Numbered from the stretch's first letter, positions 18,058 to 27,566 are shown. The stretch is 64,000 bases of DNA from Chloroflexota bacterium (GCA_022826725.1 JAJDUF010000016.1:62001-126000), one strand, 5' to 3'. Numbers and translations are program-made. The notes: generated from the sequence alone by a model not told the origin.

Positions 18058-19377
18058 ATGAGCAACGTACCGATGACTCGCTCGGAAGAGGCCCTCGCTC
18101 AACTGGAGACGACGCACGGTTATGCCGCGACTTTCGTCGAGCGCGCCGATGGGAGCATCTTGCAACTCACCGGCACGAACTTCACTACTTCCAGCGATGG
18201 CGGCCTGACTTGGTCGGAGCCGTTCCAGTGCCGCGACACGAACGGCGGTCTCGTCGGAGACGGCGGTATGTCGCTGGTGCGTTTGGCGGGCAACGGCATC
18301 GGGCTTTCGGCGGTCCGCCACGCTCCCACCGAGATGGGAAGCCGGTCGCGGCTGCTGTTCTGGCGCTCGGACGACGGCGGCCAGACGTGGACGCCGCCGG
18401 TAGCGGCGACGCCGGAGGGACTGAATAGCTCGGCCTATCACGACACGATGATTCGCACGTCGTCGGGCCGGCTGATCCTGCCCGTGTACTGCTCGATGGG
18501 TCAGCAGACGGCCGTAGGCGAGGGAGCCATGCCTCGGCCAGGCAAGCTGCTCCATGGTCAGTGGGTCGAGACGAACGCCCACTTTTTCGACCGAGGGGCG
18601 ACATGCTCGTATGTGTGCTACTCGGATGACGAGGGGCGCACGTGGCAACGCAACAAGGATGGCGAACTGATCGTGCTGCTGGACGGGAACGCCATCTTCA
18701 GCTACACCAACGAGCCGTCCGTCGCGGAGGTCGCGCCGGGGAAACTGCTGCTGTTCTTGCGTACCGGGCTGGGCCGTGTCTTTCAAGCGTGGTCGTTCGA
18801 CGACGGTGAGACCTGGACGCGGCCGGCGCCAACCTCGCTGGCCACCTCCACCGCTCCGGCCAAAATCCGCACTCTGCCGAACGGCCATCTGCTGGCCGTC
18901 TGGAACCAGCAGAGCGAGACTGAAATAAAGCAGGGATACATCCGCTCGCGGATATCCTCGGCCGTGAGCCGAAACGGCGGGAGCGTCTGGGAGTTCTTCC
19001 AGAACGTGACCTCCATACACGAGGAGACGCGCGTGGAGCCGGGGCCAATCCGGCCGGTTCGGCCAGCCGAGCACTACCTGGCGCCGGGATTGCCGGCGCC
19101 GGAGCGTGAGGGGGAGCACATTGCACCGGCCGGGGCGCTGGTCACGATGACCTATCCAGCCGTCCTGGTACTGAAGGACCGGGTCATCATCGCCCACCGC
19201 TACCGCGAATACCGCGAGCATCCCACCCGCGCGGAAATACTCGTGAGCAATCCAGAGCCAGGAACGCACGGGTTCATCCAGAAGCTGAAGGTGCTGCCGC
19301 TGCGTTGGTTCTACGGTGGCAAGGAGCCGGCGGAGAATCCGTTTCTGCCCCGCACGGAGGAACCGGCCACGCCGTAG
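18058..19377 (+). CDS. BNR/Asp-box exo-sialidase-like protein
   Basis: A 439-residue six-bladed propeller protein of the sialidase superfamily. Asp-box repeats are easy to see: SSDGGLTW, SDDGGQTW, SDDEGRTW, SFDDGETW and a weaker SRNGGSVW. These stabilise propeller blades in sialidases and in many proteins that are not sialidases. There is no signal peptide. Catalytic Arg-triad residues cannot be assigned by eye. CAGGAGGAG lies just before the ATG. It is convergent with the M28 peptidase gene. A very long open frame on the opposite strand is an artefact of GC-rich codon use. Confidence 0.85.
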   Translation: MSNVPMTRSEEALAQLETTHGYAATFVERADGSILQLTGTNFTTSSDGGLTWSEPFQCRDTNGGLVGDGGMSLVRLAGNGIGLSAVRHAPTEMGSRSRLLFWRSDDGGQTWTPPVAATPEGLNSSAYHDTMIRTSSGRLILPVYCSMGQQTAVGEGAMPRPGKLLHGQWVETNAHFFDRGATCSYVCYSDDEGRTWQRNKDGELIVLLDGNAIFSYTNEPSVAEVAPGKLLLFLRTGLGRVFQAWSFDDGETWTRPAPTSLATSTAPAKIRTLPNGHLLAVWNQQSETEIKQGYIRSRISSAVSRNGGSVWEFFQNVTSIHEETRVEPGPIRPVRPAEHYLAPGLPAPEREGEHIAPAGALVTMTYPAVLVLKDRVIIAHRYREYREHPTRAEILVSNPEPGTHGFIQKLKVLPLRWFYGGKEPAENPFLPRTEEPATP

Positions 19378-19400
19378 GTCACTGGGGAGCCTGCAGCCGG

Positions 19401-20795
19401 TCACATCGTCCGGGGGACGGTGCCTAGCTCATCCTTGAGGCGGGCTTTGATGTCGTCCACGCACAGCGTGTTTGCCGGCCAGTCGGCCGGGGGGACGTGG
19501 GAGAGCCGGAGGAGCAGGCGGGCGAGCAGGCCCACGTATTCGCGTAGCTCACGCGGTCGGACCTTGTCGGCGGTATCGCCCGGCTCATGGTGAAAGTCGG
19601 CGTCGGGGTGCCGGCCGACAAACCGCCAGCGCCACGGCAGCGCCGACGGGATGCCGCGGCGGGCAAACGGAAACCAGTCGCTGCTGGCATCCAAGTGCGC
19701 CAGCACGTGGCACTGCAAGCCTTCGCCCAGCGTATCGAGCGTGCCCTGGATCAGCGGACGCAGATGGGGGAATTGCAGGACTATCCCCTTAATCGGGCCG
19801 GCGGCCAGCTCATCTAGGTTTAGGGCGAGGCGGGGCAACGGCCCGGAGCTATGGTGGCGCGCGACGTAGGCATAGGAGCCTTGCAGCGCCTGCTCCTCGG
19901 CGCCGAACGTGAGGAAGCGGATGCTGCACCCCGGCGCGACACCCTGCTCTTGCCGGAGCAGGCTGAGGACGCGGGCCAACTCCAAGACGACGGACGTACC
20001 GGAGGCATTATCGTTGCCCCCCGGCGAGTCGGGCACGGTGTCGTGGTGGGCACCGATCACCAGCCATTCGTCGGGCCACTGCGCGCCCGGCAGGTCCGCG
20101 ACGGTGTTGGTGCCGGTCGCGCGATAGGCGCGGCTCGGCACCGTGAGCGCCACACTGCGGCCGGCGGCGGCCAGCGCGCGCAAGCGGGCGCCATCCTCGC
20201 GCGAGGTGGCGACGGTGGGCAGGGGGTGCTCTAGCTCGCCGGAGGTGCGCCATTCGGTCGCAGAGTGGTACTCCATGCGCCCGCCGCTCTTGCGCTCGAC
20301 AACCACTGCCGCCACCGCACCAGCGTCCCGCAAGCTCCACAGGCGGTCGGCCAGCGGCTTGGGGGCGCTGAACGGCTCCGGGGACAGATTGACGATGGCA
20401 ATGGCGTCAGAAAGCTGCTCTTTGACCGGCGCCACCTCGTGCGGCATCCCGAAGCCAACGTCCACGAGCGGGCCGCGCAGGTCTACCGGGGGACAGTAGA
20501 GGAGAGGCAAGAGGTCAATCGGCCGGTCGTTTGCCATCTGGCCGTTCGCTATGACGGCAGCCGTAGCTTGCCCATGCTCCCACGTATCCAGCGGGAAATC
20601 ATCCAGCCGCGCGTCCGTAAGCCCGGCCGCGGCCATCCGGTCGCGGATATAGGCGACGGCCTGCCGCTCGCCCGCGGAAGAGGACCACCGTGGGCCGATC
20701 TGCTGGCACAGCATCGCGAGATGGCGTTCGATCTGCGAGCCTACCCAGGCCTCGCCCATGAGCCAGCGGTCAATGGCCGGCCAGTCAAGCGACAT
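19401..20795 (-). CDS. M28-family zinc aminopeptidase with PA-domain insertion
   Basis: A 464-residue metallopeptidase. Zinc-ligand motifs of family M28 appear in order: GAHHDTVPDSPGGNDNASG, LTFGAEEQALQGS, LNLDELAAG and the final His in DADFHHEPGDTADKV. Between residues about 95 and 200 sits a PA-like insert. No signal peptide is evident, so this form is cytoplasmic or uses another route. ATG 20795 has AAAGGGGG about 8 bases upstream; an earlier in-frame ATG at 20816 would add seven residues and lacks a Shine-Dalgarno. Likely role is peptide or amino-acyl ester cleavage for nutrition. Confidence 0.9.
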   Translation of the reverse strand: MSLDWPAIDRWLMGEAWVGSQIERHLAMLCQQIGPRWSSSAGERQAVAYIRDRMAAAGLTDARLDDFPLDTWEHGQATAAVIANGQMANDRPIDLLPLLYCPPVDLRGPLVDVGFGMPHEVAPVKEQLSDAIAIVNLSPEPFSAPKPLADRLWSLRDAGAVAAVVVERKSGGRMEYHSATEWRTSGELEHPLPTVATSREDGARLRALAAAGRSVALTVPSRAYRATGTNTVADLPGAQWPDEWLVIGAHHDTVPDSPGGNDNASGTSVVLELARVLSLLRQEQGVAPGCSIRFLTFGAEEQALQGSYAYVARHHSSGPLPRLALNLDELAAGPIKGIVLQFPHLRPLIQGTLDTLGEGLQCHVLAHLDASSDWFPFARRGIPSALPWRWRFVGRHPDADFHHEPGDTADKVRPRELREYVGLLARLLLRLSHVPPADWPANTLCVDDIKARLKDELGTVPRTM

Positions 20796-20830
20796 TATGC
20801 ATCCCCCTTTCCTCACTCCTGGCAGTTGGA

Positions 20831-20927
20831 CCTACCCCCGGCCCCTTCCCTGGAGGGAAGGGGAGTCCGCGCGGCGACCTGGGGCTGTGAACGGTCCTGG
20901 ATTCCCGCTTTCGCGGGAATGACGGTA
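20831..20927. repeat. Composite hairpin repeat
   Basis: CCTACCCCCGGCCCCTTCCCTGGAGGGAAGGGG at 20831-20863 and a perfect ATTCCCGC..GCGGGAAT palindrome at 20901-20920, in the gap between two minus-strand genes. Confidence 0.88.
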
Positions 20928-20946
20928 CCAGCGACCGCCTTCCGCA

Positions 20947-22743
20947 TTACGCATCGCGCACCGTGACCTGTAACTCGGCATCGGGGTACAGGTCGAAGAA
21001 CAGCACCAGGTGGAACTCTCCATCGGTGTTTCCGGCGAGCACGAAGTCTTTTGCGTTGGTCTCGATCCGCGAGCGGTCGGGGCTGAAAGCCGTCGGTATA
21101 TCCCACAGCGCAACCGCATAGTCCGGGAAGGACGCCTCGGTACGCATCGCGAGCGTCATGGACACCTGTCCGTCCTCTCGCAGCCACCGGGACCGCACGA
21201 TGTTCACGTCCGGCGTCTCGGTGTAGTTGATCGTGCTGCCAAGGTGGTCACGCTCCTGCACCGTGTAGTCGTAGTACCAGATGGGATGGGGGCACTCGCG
21301 CTCGAAGCGGAGCTGCCGCTGCTGGTCTTCGACGAGGATGTATTCCTGGGAGAGGGGGTCTTTGTGCGGCAGTCGCCGCCGGCGGTCCGCGAAGACGCTG
21401 GACATGCGCGTGTACCAGGGAATGCGCTCTCGTGGCACGAGCATACGGTCGTCGCCCCACGTGCAGAGCCAGTTCTTGTCGTAGTCGAGGTGGTCGGTCT
21501 TGCTGACAAAGACGGTGCGGGGGGTCACCGTAAAGTGCCGGCGATAGTAGTCGGCGATGTCGAGGGAGCGGGCGTAGACCACCCGGTATTGCTTGGGGTA
21601 CTCGAAGGCCATTTGCCGTTGGTAGCGGTCCATGTACGCGAACACGCGCTCCGGAGAATCCTCGGCGCGGAATTCGGGAGGATACAGCTCCAATTTCTGC
21701 CGGTGCCTGGTGGCGTCGTACTCGTTGGCGGGCATCCCCATGTAGAGCGGCATGAAGACCGCCGGATGACCACTGAGCACGGTCAGGTTCTGCGCTTCTT
21801 CCATGCACTGGTCCAGGCAGCGCAGCGCCGTCGCAAAATCGCCCTCCGAGCACTGATAATGCGACTCTGCCGGCCCGAGGAAGTGGAAGCCTCCGCAGAA
21901 ATCCCACTGGTTGACCACGACATCGCCACCGCTGCCCTGATTGGTCTTACGGCAGTCGAGTGGCGAGCCGAAGTAGGGAAACTCGGGCATCCCCAGCCAA
22001 TAGTCGGCGTTTGACTCGCGCAGGCCGAAGTGATTGTTCACGCCGAGGCGGGCAAGCACCTCGATATAGCCGGGGTCGTGGTGGTGATACATCTCGATGC
22101 GGACGGACCGTGCATCGTTCTCATCGGGAAGCATTGACCGCACGCGCTCCAGCATCTGACCATAGAACCGCACCCGGTCGGCGGTACTCATCTGGGACTC
22201 GCTGCTGGTCGGCGGCGTGTCGGGCACGACGGGCGCCACCAGGTCGCCGAAGTGCCGGTGGTGAGCGCATAGCCGCTGGAAGAGCGGATCGTCCGCGTCG
22301 AAGTGCTCAATAGGCAGGCGGTAGTCGAGTGGGATACCGGTGGCGTGCAGGGTGGGCGTGACCTCGAACCCACGGTAGGCGCTGAAGCGCAGGACGATCC
22401 AGTCGTCCTCGATGACCGAAAAGTAGCGGTAGAACAACTCGTCGCCGGCCTGCCAGCGGGCGAGATAGCTGCCGGGCGCGGTCGGCCGATAGGTCAGCGC
22501 GGCCTGTCCGTCGGCAAAGGTCAGGGTATGTTGCTCGGACTCCAGCGCGTCGAGCCAGGCCAGATCACCGCCGGCGACAAAGGCGGCGCCCGGATTGGCG
22601 CGTTCGAGGTACTGCGGAAAGATGGTCAGGTCCGACGCCGACACGCCATCCGGCAAAAAGAACCGGAAGTCTATCGCCTCGCCAAGCTTGAGCAACCGGG
22701 CGCCGGTCGTCCACTGGGGCATGGTGAGCAACTGCTCGTTCAT
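20947..22743 (-). CDS. Unrecognised 598-residue protein
   Basis: A long, well-formed open frame with a strong Shine-Dalgarno (GGGAGGTG) before ATG 22743. I do not recognise the family. The N-terminal 130 residues look like a beta-sandwich (ARLLKLGEAIDFRFFLPDG, TYRPTAPGSYLARWQ). The middle third holds clustered His, Asp and aromatic residues (IEMYHHHDPGY, VVNQWDFCGGFHFLG, HPAVFMPLYMGMPANEYDA) as in (beta/alpha)8 hydrolases. The last 100 residues are again beta-rich. That layout would suit a glycan-active enzyme, but no catalytic motif is certain. No signal peptide. It follows the M28 gene's promoter side on the same strand. Confidence 0.75.
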   Translation of the reverse strand: MNEQLLTMPQWTTGARLLKLGEAIDFRFFLPDGVSASDLTIFPQYLERANPGAAFVAGGDLAWLDALESEQHTLTFADGQAALTYRPTAPGSYLARWQAGDELFYRYFSVIEDDWIVLRFSAYRGFEVTPTLHATGIPLDYRLPIEHFDADDPLFQRLCAHHRHFGDLVAPVVPDTPPTSSESQMSTADRVRFYGQMLERVRSMLPDENDARSVRIEMYHHHDPGYIEVLARLGVNNHFGLRESNADYWLGMPEFPYFGSPLDCRKTNQGSGGDVVVNQWDFCGGFHFLGPAESHYQCSEGDFATALRCLDQCMEEAQNLTVLSGHPAVFMPLYMGMPANEYDATRHRQKLELYPPEFRAEDSPERVFAYMDRYQRQMAFEYPKQYRVVYARSLDIADYYRRHFTVTPRTVFVSKTDHLDYDKNWLCTWGDDRMLVPRERIPWYTRMSSVFADRRRRLPHKDPLSQEYILVEDQQRQLRFERECPHPIWYYDYTVQERDHLGSTINYTETPDVNIVRSRWLREDGQVSMTLAMRTEASFPDYAVALWDIPTAFSPDRSRIETNAKDFVLAGNTDGEFHLVLFFDLYPDAELQVTVRDA

Positions 22744-22798
22744 CGCACCGCACCTCCCGTCTCGCCGTATGCGCTGGCCGTGCCTCATCGCGGCTGCC

Positions 22799-22945
22799 CT
22801 CACCCCGGCCCTCCCCCACGGGGAGAGGGAGTCCGCCGGAGATAGGCGGCGGCCAGACTAGGCGATTCTACCGGTATTGGAGGGCTGTGGCGGGAGAGGA
22901 TTGGACGGACCTACCCCCCGCCCCTTCCCTGGCAGGGAAGGGGCG
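22799..22945. repeat. Two hairpin repeats before the ribosomal block
   Basis: A CTCCCCCACGGGGAGAGGGAG copy at 22799-22835 and a CCCCTTCCCTGGCAGGGAAGGGG copy at 22910-22945 fill the gap between the ribosomal block end and the upstream gene. No promoter or gene is evident there. Confidence 0.8.
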
Positions 22946-22992
22946 TCACAGCAGGGAGGGGCCAGGGATGGTGCGGTTGTGGATAGGTGGGG

Positions 22993-23412
22993 TTAGCGCT
23001 TGGTGTATTGGGGTGCTTTGCGGGCGCGCTTGAGGCCGTACTTCTTGCGCTCTTTGACCCGCGAGTCACGGGTCAGCAGCCCGGCCTGGCGGAGGGGACG
23101 GCGGTGCTCGGGGTCTGCGACTAGCAGCGCACGGGCGATGCCGTGCCGCACGGCACCGGCCTGGCCGCTGATGCCACCACCGAGGACCTTGGCGACAACG
23201 TCGAAACGGCCCTCCAGCTCCACCTGGCGGAGCGGCTGCAAGACGTGCTGCATCAAGGAATCACGGCCGAGGTACTCGCGGGCGGGGCGGCCATTGATAA
23301 CCACGCTGCCCTGCTCCTCTTGGGCGGCGTACAGTCGCACGCGCGCGACGGCCGACTTGCGGCGCCCAAGTCCGTAGAAATACTGCCGCTGCTCACCCGA
23401 TTGCTCCACCAT
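22993..23412 (-). CDS. rpsI: 30S ribosomal protein S9
   Basis: A 139-residue S9 of the small ribosomal subunit. The N-terminal [15 protein letters not shown], central [19 protein letters not shown] and the invariant C-terminal KAPQYTKR, whose tail reaches the P-site tRNA, are present. ATG 23412 has TAGGAGC 5-11 bases upstream; a longer open frame upstream is not used. It is the last gene of the ribosomal block, 92 bases after rplM. Confidence 0.97.
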   Translation of the reverse strand: MVEQSGEQRQYFYGLGRRKSAVARVRLYAAQEEQGSVVINGRPAREYLGRDSLMQHVLQPLRQVELEGRFDVVAKVLGGGISGQAGAVRHGIARALLVADPEHRRPLRQAGLLTRDSRVKERKKYGLKRARKAPQYTKR

Positions 23413-23504
23413 GTTGCTCCTATCAATGCGCTCTATCGAGCGGTCAGGTGCCAGTGCCGCGCGGGCCGGCACACTCGTGGGCCCAACTCGTAACTACCTT
23501 GCCC

Positions 23505-23936
23505 TCAAGTCAATGGCTGTGGCCGCTGCGCCTGGTGGGGATGGTCCGGGCCAGCATACACGCGCAGCTTACGGAAGAGCTTCCGGCCCAGCGCATTCTT
23601 GGGTAACATGCCCCGGACAGCAAACTCGATCACCCGCTCCGGATGCTTGGCGAGCATGTCCTTGAACGGGGTGACTTTCAGCCCGCCGGGGTATCCGGAA
23701 TGGCGATAGTACAGCTTGTCCGTCAGCTTTCTGCCGGTGACCTGAATCTTCTCGGCGTTGACCACGATCACATAGTCGCCGGTATCGGCATGGGGGCTGT
23801 AGACCGGCTTGTCCTTGCCGCGCAGCTTGACGGCGACGCGCGTCGCCAGCCGGCCCAAGATTTGATCTTCGGCATCCACCACCCACCAGCGCTCATCCGC
23901 ATCCCCCGGTCGGGGGGTAAAACTCCGAAAGCTCAT
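23505..23936 (-). CDS. rplM: 50S ribosomal protein L13
   Basis: A 143-residue L13 of the large subunit. [37 protein letters not shown] and [24 protein letters not shown] are typical. The start codon overlaps the truA stop by one base (TGATG), with AAGGTGAA inside the end of truA as ribosome binding site, so the two are translationally coupled. The C-terminus ends in [11 protein letters not shown]. Confidence 0.97.
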   Translation of the reverse strand: MSFRSFTPRPGDADERWWVVDAEDQILGRLATRVAVKLRGKDKPVYSPHADTGDYVIVVNAEKIQVTGRKLTDKLYYRHSGYPGGLKVTPFKDMLAKHPERVIEFAVRGMLPKNALGRKLFRKLRVYAGPDHPHQAQRPQPLT

Positions 23937-24676
23937 CAGTAGTTCACCTTCATCAAGCACAGACCGGCCGCCGGTGCCGTCGGACCGGCCAGCCCGCGCT
24001 GCTTGGCAGCAATGATCTCGCGCAGCGCTTCCGGCCGCAGTTGTCCACTCCCGACCCGCACCAGCGAGCCGACCAGCCGGCGGACCATATGGCGCAAGAA
24101 CGCATTCGCGGTGACTTCCACGACGATAATATCAGCGAACCGCCGGCACGTGAACTGCAAAATGCGCCGCACGGTCGAATGATAGTTCTCGTGCGCTGCA
24201 AAGGCCTGAAAGTCGTGCTCACCGCGACATCGGCTTGCTGCTGCGTTCATCCTTTCCACGTCGAGCGGTGTGGCCACTTGCCAGGTCCAGCGGGCTACCA
24301 GCGGCGACCGTACCGGCAGATTGTACACGGCATACCGATACGCCCTACTGCGCGCCGCATAGCGCGCATGGAACGTCGGCGCTGCCACCTGCACCGACCG
24401 GAGCACCACGTCCGGCGGCAAACGCGCATTCAACGCCGCTTGCCAGACGGAAGGCTCCCAGGCGCGGTCACTGTCAAAGTGGATAACCTGCCCGACCGCA
24501 TGGACGCCGGCATCAGTACGGCCGGCCCCGATCACGCGGCTGGGCAGCGTCGTCGCCGCGAGTACCGCCGCTTCCAACACCCCCTGGACCGTCCGCACCT
24601 GCGGCTGACCAGGCTGAATCTGGAATCCGGCAAAACCGGTTCCGTCGTACTCGACGACACACCGCAGCCGTACCAT
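23936..24676 (-). CDS. truA: tRNA pseudouridine(38-40) synthase TruA
   Basis: A 246-residue pseudouridine synthase that modifies U38-U40 of tRNA anticodon arms. The catalytic aspartate lies in [15 protein letters not shown]. Further family motifs are [11 protein letters not shown] at the start, [20 protein letters not shown] ([16 protein letters not shown]) in the middle and [13 protein letters not shown] near the end. It sits between rplQ and rplM, its usual place in Gram-positive and Chloroflexota gene order. Confidence 0.96.
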   Translation of the reverse strand: MVRLRCVVEYDGTGFAGFQIQPGQPQVRTVQGVLEAAVLAATTLPSRVIGAGRTDAGVHAVGQVIHFDSDRAWEPSVWQAALNARLPPDVVLRSVQVAAPTFHARYAARSRAYRYAVYNLPVRSPLVARWTWQVATPLDVERMNAAASRCRGEHDFQAFAAHENYHSTVRRILQFTCRRFADIIVVEVTANAFLRHMVRRLVGSLVRVGSGQLRPEALREIIAAKQRGLAGPTAPAAGLCLMKVNY

Positions 24677-24730
24677 CGCTTTCGTCCTGGGGCTTGGCGC
24701 TCGACGCTCCCAGGACCACGCTGACCCTGC

Positions 24731-25129
24731 CTACTCTACGAACTCGATCTGCACAATGCGGGCGTTATCACCGAGGCGCCGATAGAGCGGGGTAATGCGC
24801 GTATAGCCCCCCGGTCGGCCTTCGAGCCAGCCCGGCTCGTCATCTTCCTCCGGCATGAGCTTGGCAAATAGCTTGTCCACCGCCACGCGGTCCGGCAGCC
24901 GCGCCATACAACGGCGCCGGGCGTGGACCAGACGCGCCTGGTCGTCGCTTTCCACCCCCCGCCGGGCCGTCGTAATCAGCTTCTCGATGTGCCGCCGCAA
25001 CTCTTTGGCCCGCGCATCGGTCGTCTTGATCCGCTCGTGGCGCAGCAGGGCACCCATCAAACTGCGGAGCATGGCTTTACGCTGGTCCGCCGGTCTGTTG
25101 AGCTGCTTGCCTTTTCGTCCGTGACGCAT
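24731..25129 (-). CDS. rplQ: 50S ribosomal protein L17
   Basis: A 132-residue L17. The N-terminal MRHGRKGKQLNRPADQRKAML and the C-terminal GGYTRITPLYRRLGDNA are diagnostic. I chose ATG 25129 because the protein family starts MRH; an upstream in-frame ATG would add eight residues. It follows rpoA with 50 bases between, as usual. Confidence 0.96.
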   Translation of the reverse strand: MRHGRKGKQLNRPADQRKAMLRSLMGALLRHERIKTTDARAKELRRHIEKLITTARRGVESDDQARLVHARRRCMARLPDRVAVDKLFAKLMPEEDDEPGWLEGRPGGYTRITPLYRRLGDNARIVQIEFVE

Positions 25130-25179
25130 CGCTTTACCCGTGTTCTCTATCACTCACCGGCCGGCGGATCGCCGTCGTG

Positions 25180-26250
25180 TTACGGCGCGGCGACCTCCGG
25201 CTCGGCCGTGGCTACAGCGGCCGCTGCATCCGCTTCATCGTCGGCTTCCGGCGCCGGCTGCGCGGCGCTTCCCCACATCACTCCGCGCGCGGTAAGGCTT
25301 TCGCGCAACTCCTGCAGTGACCGCTCGCCGAAGTTGCGTAGCTTGAGTAGCTCCGTTTCGGTCATGTCGGCAATCTGTCCCACCTGGGAGATGCTGTTAC
25401 GCTTCAGGCAGTTGAGTGTCCGGTTGGTCAGCCCGAGGTCGTCCACCGACAACTCGGCCAACTCCGGCGGCACCACCACCGCCACGGGTGCGGGTGCCGG
25501 GGCGGGCGCGGGCGCGGGAAGCTGCTCCGGCGCCGGCTCTTCGACGGGAGGTAGTACGCTCTGCTCGAAGCGGATGAACTCTTCGGCGAGCAGACGCGCG
25601 CTGCGGGACAGCGCTTCCTCCGGCGTCAGCGTCCCATCCGTCCAGAGCTGGAGATCAAGCTGGTCCAGGCTCGTATCCTGGCCCACGCGGGCACCGCCGA
25701 CGCTGTATTGCACCCGGCGGACCGGCGAATAGATCGCGTCAACGGGGATCTCGCCGATAGGCACGTCCTCGCGCGTGTCGGCCGGGAGATACCCGGTGCC
25801 ACGATCAATCGTCAACTCCATGCTCAGATGAGCCTGGTCATTGTCGAGCGTGGCGACTACCTGGTCGGGATTGACGACTTCGACCTGCTCCGGCCAACGG
25901 ATGTCGCTTGCTCTGACGACGCCAGGCCCCGGCACGTCGAGGTAGGCTTTGGTGGATTCCTCGGCTGCCGCCCGCAGCCGAATCCGCTTCAGGTTCAGCA
26001 CCACCTGCACCACATCCTCCTTGACATTGGGGATCGTGGAGAACTCGTGCTGCACCCCTTCAATCCGCACCGCGGTCACCGCCGCACCGGGCAGCGACGA
26101 CAGGAGGACGCGCCGCAGCGCGTTGCCAAGCGTGTGCCCGTAGCCGCGAGGCAACGGCTCGGCGCGAAAGGCCCCGTAGGATGGGTCTTCGCCCTCGTCG
26201 GTGCGTTGAATGTTCGTCTGGGAAACTGCCTCAGTGATCACGTTGTCCAT
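25180..26250 (-). CDS. rpoA: DNA-directed RNA polymerase alpha subunit
   Basis: A 356-residue alpha subunit. The N-terminal dimerisation domain (1-220) contains PLPRGYGHTLGNALRRVLLSS and the C-terminal domain (about 275-340) contains SVDDLGLTNRTLNCLKRNSI and LLKLRNFGERSL, which contact UP elements and activators. Between them is an unusually long Pro/Ala linker with a PAPAPAPAPAP run. A short acidic Ala-rich tail follows the CTD. ATG 26250 has GAGGAGG just before it. Confidence 0.97.
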   Translation of the reverse strand: MDNVITEAVSQTNIQRTDEGEDPSYGAFRAEPLPRGYGHTLGNALRRVLLSSLPGAAVTAVRIEGVQHEFSTIPNVKEDVVQVVLNLKRIRLRAAAEESTKAYLDVPGPGVVRASDIRWPEQVEVVNPDQVVATLDNDQAHLSMELTIDRGTGYLPADTREDVPIGEIPVDAIYSPVRRVQYSVGGARVGQDTSLDQLDLQLWTDGTLTPEEALSRSARLLAEEFIRFEQSVLPPVEEPAPEQLPAPAPAPAPAPVAVVVPPELAELSVDDLGLTNRTLNCLKRNSISQVGQIADMTETELLKLRNFGERSLQELRESLTARGVMWGSAAQPAPEADDEADAAAAVATAEPEVAAP

Positions 26251-26336
26251 GCCTCCTCGGCAACCGGCTGACATGGGACTTCAGAAAAATAGCTGCAAAC
26301 ACGCTCAATGGCCGCGTGTAGCGCCAGCAGCAAGCG

Positions 26337-26966
26337 CTACCGCGAGTAGAACTCCACGATGAGCTGCTCGGAGATCTGGACATCAATCTCGCCGCGCGCC
26401 GGCAACGTCTCGATGTGTGCCTCCAGCGCAGCCGCGTCGAAGGTGAGCCACTCCGGCGGCTGCCGGGGCGGGGCGCCAGCGACGACATCCTCGAAGAGGC
26501 CCAGCGAGCGCGACTTCGGTCGGACCGCCACCACGTCGCTGGGTCGGAGCAGGCGTGATGGGATATCGCAGCGCCGACCGTTGACCATGATATGGCCGTG
26601 GTTGACGATCTGCCGGGCCGCCGGACGCGACGCTGCCAGGCCCAGGCGATAGACCACGTTGTCCAAACGTGACTCCAGCACTTGGAGCAGATTTTCGCCC
26701 GTATTACCGGTGCGCCGGTTGGCCTCGGCAAAGTGCCGGCGGAACTGTCGCTCCAAGACACCGTAGGTCCGCCGGGCCTTCTGCTTCTCGCGCAACTGTG
26801 TACCGTATTCACTCGGACGCGGCGGCCGCCGCTGCGGTCGTGGCCCCGGTGGAGCATTGCGACGACTGATCGCACATTTCGGGGTCAGACAGCGGTCGCC
26901 TTTGAGAAAGAGCTTCATGCCTTCGCGTCGGCAGAGCTTACATACCGGCCCTGTATAGCGTGCCAT
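26337..26966 (-). CDS. rpsD: 30S ribosomal protein S4 (zinc-cysteine type)
   Basis: A 209-residue S4, which nucleates assembly of the 5' domain of 16S rRNA. Four cysteines at positions 9, 12, 26 and 31 (CKLC..CLTPKC) identify the zinc-binding form. The S4 RNA-binding domain (LESRLDNVVYRLGLA, ARQIVNHGHIMVNGR) is intact. It lies 40 bases after rpsK in the block. Confidence 0.97.
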   Translation of the reverse strand: MARYTGPVCKLCRREGMKLFLKGDRCLTPKCAISRRNAPPGPRPQRRPPRPSEYGTQLREKQKARRTYGVLERQFRRHFAEANRRTGNTGENLLQVLESRLDNVVYRLGLAASRPAARQIVNHGHIMVNGRRCDIPSRLLRPSDVVAVRPKSRSLGLFEDVVAGAPPRQPPEWLTFDAAALEAHIETLPARGEIDVQISEQLIVEFYSR

Positions 26967-27007
26967 GTGTGTTCTTCGCCTCGCTCCTCTCGCCACCCTC
27001 GCGGGAG

Positions 27008-27412
27008 CTAGACCCTCCGGCGCTTCCGTGGCCGCGGCCCATTGTGCGGTACCGGGGTGATGTCTACGATACTGGTGACGGCCAAGCCGGCCGCTTGGAG
27101 TGAACGGATCGCCGATTCCCGACCCGCCCCGGGACCTTTGATCCGCACGTCTATCTGCCGCATCCCGTTTTCCATTGCCCGGCGCGCGGCCTGCTCGGCG
27201 GTCAAGCCGGCGGCAAACGGCGTGCTCTTCCGTGATCCGGGGAAGCCCAAGGAGCCACCGGAGGCCCAAGCGATAGTCGTCCCTTCGGGGTCGGTGATGG
27301 TAACGATGGTGTTGTTGAACGTGCTCTGAATGTGCGCGATCCCACGAGGCACATTCCGACGCTCGCGCCGCCGTCCCCGGCTGGAGCGTCTGGCGCGTCT
27401 ACTTTCAACCAT
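27008..27412 (-). CDS. rpsK: 30S ribosomal protein S11
   Basis: A 134-residue S11 of the platform. [29 protein letters not shown] and the C-terminal [17 protein letters not shown] are canonical. ATG 27412 has TAAGGAAAAC upstream. Unusually, rpsM is not upstream: a promoter (27537-27565) starts the transcript here, with a leader of about 120 nt. An in-frame ATG 22 codons upstream exists but would give a non-family N-terminus. Confidence 0.96.
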   Translation of the reverse strand: MVESRRARRSSRGRRRERRNVPRGIAHIQSTFNNTIVTITDPEGTTIAWASGGSLGFPGSRKSTPFAAGLTAEQAARRAMENGMRQIDVRIKGPGAGRESAIRSLQAAGLAVTSIVDITPVPHNGPRPRKRRRV

Positions 27413-27536
27413 CGCGGCGTTTTCCTTACCTCTCAACTCAACAGCCGCATAGAACAGCACGGCAGTGCGGCTCATTGGGTACGCAGCGCACCCGATCTCA
27501 ATACCGCAGCAGTGGCGGCACGAAACGCAAGCTAGA

Positions 27537-27565
27537 AGTATAGCAGGAAGGCGGATGAGCGACAA
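27537..27565 (-). promoter_or_regulatory. Sigma70-type promoter of the rpsK block
   Basis: Reading the minus strand, TTGTCG (27565-27560) is followed after 17 bases by an extended -10 TGCTATACT, box at 27542-27537. The transcript would start near 27530 and carry about 120 nt of leader before rpsK, room for autoregulation by a ribosomal protein. Confidence 0.7.
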
Positions 27566-27566
27566 A

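Noticed and set aside
18007..19404. Long open frame (465 codons) opposite the BNR sialidase-like gene
   Set aside because: It is Arg/Pro-rich without domain motifs and mirrors the GC-rich third positions of the real gene, which has clear Asp-boxes and a Shine-Dalgarno.
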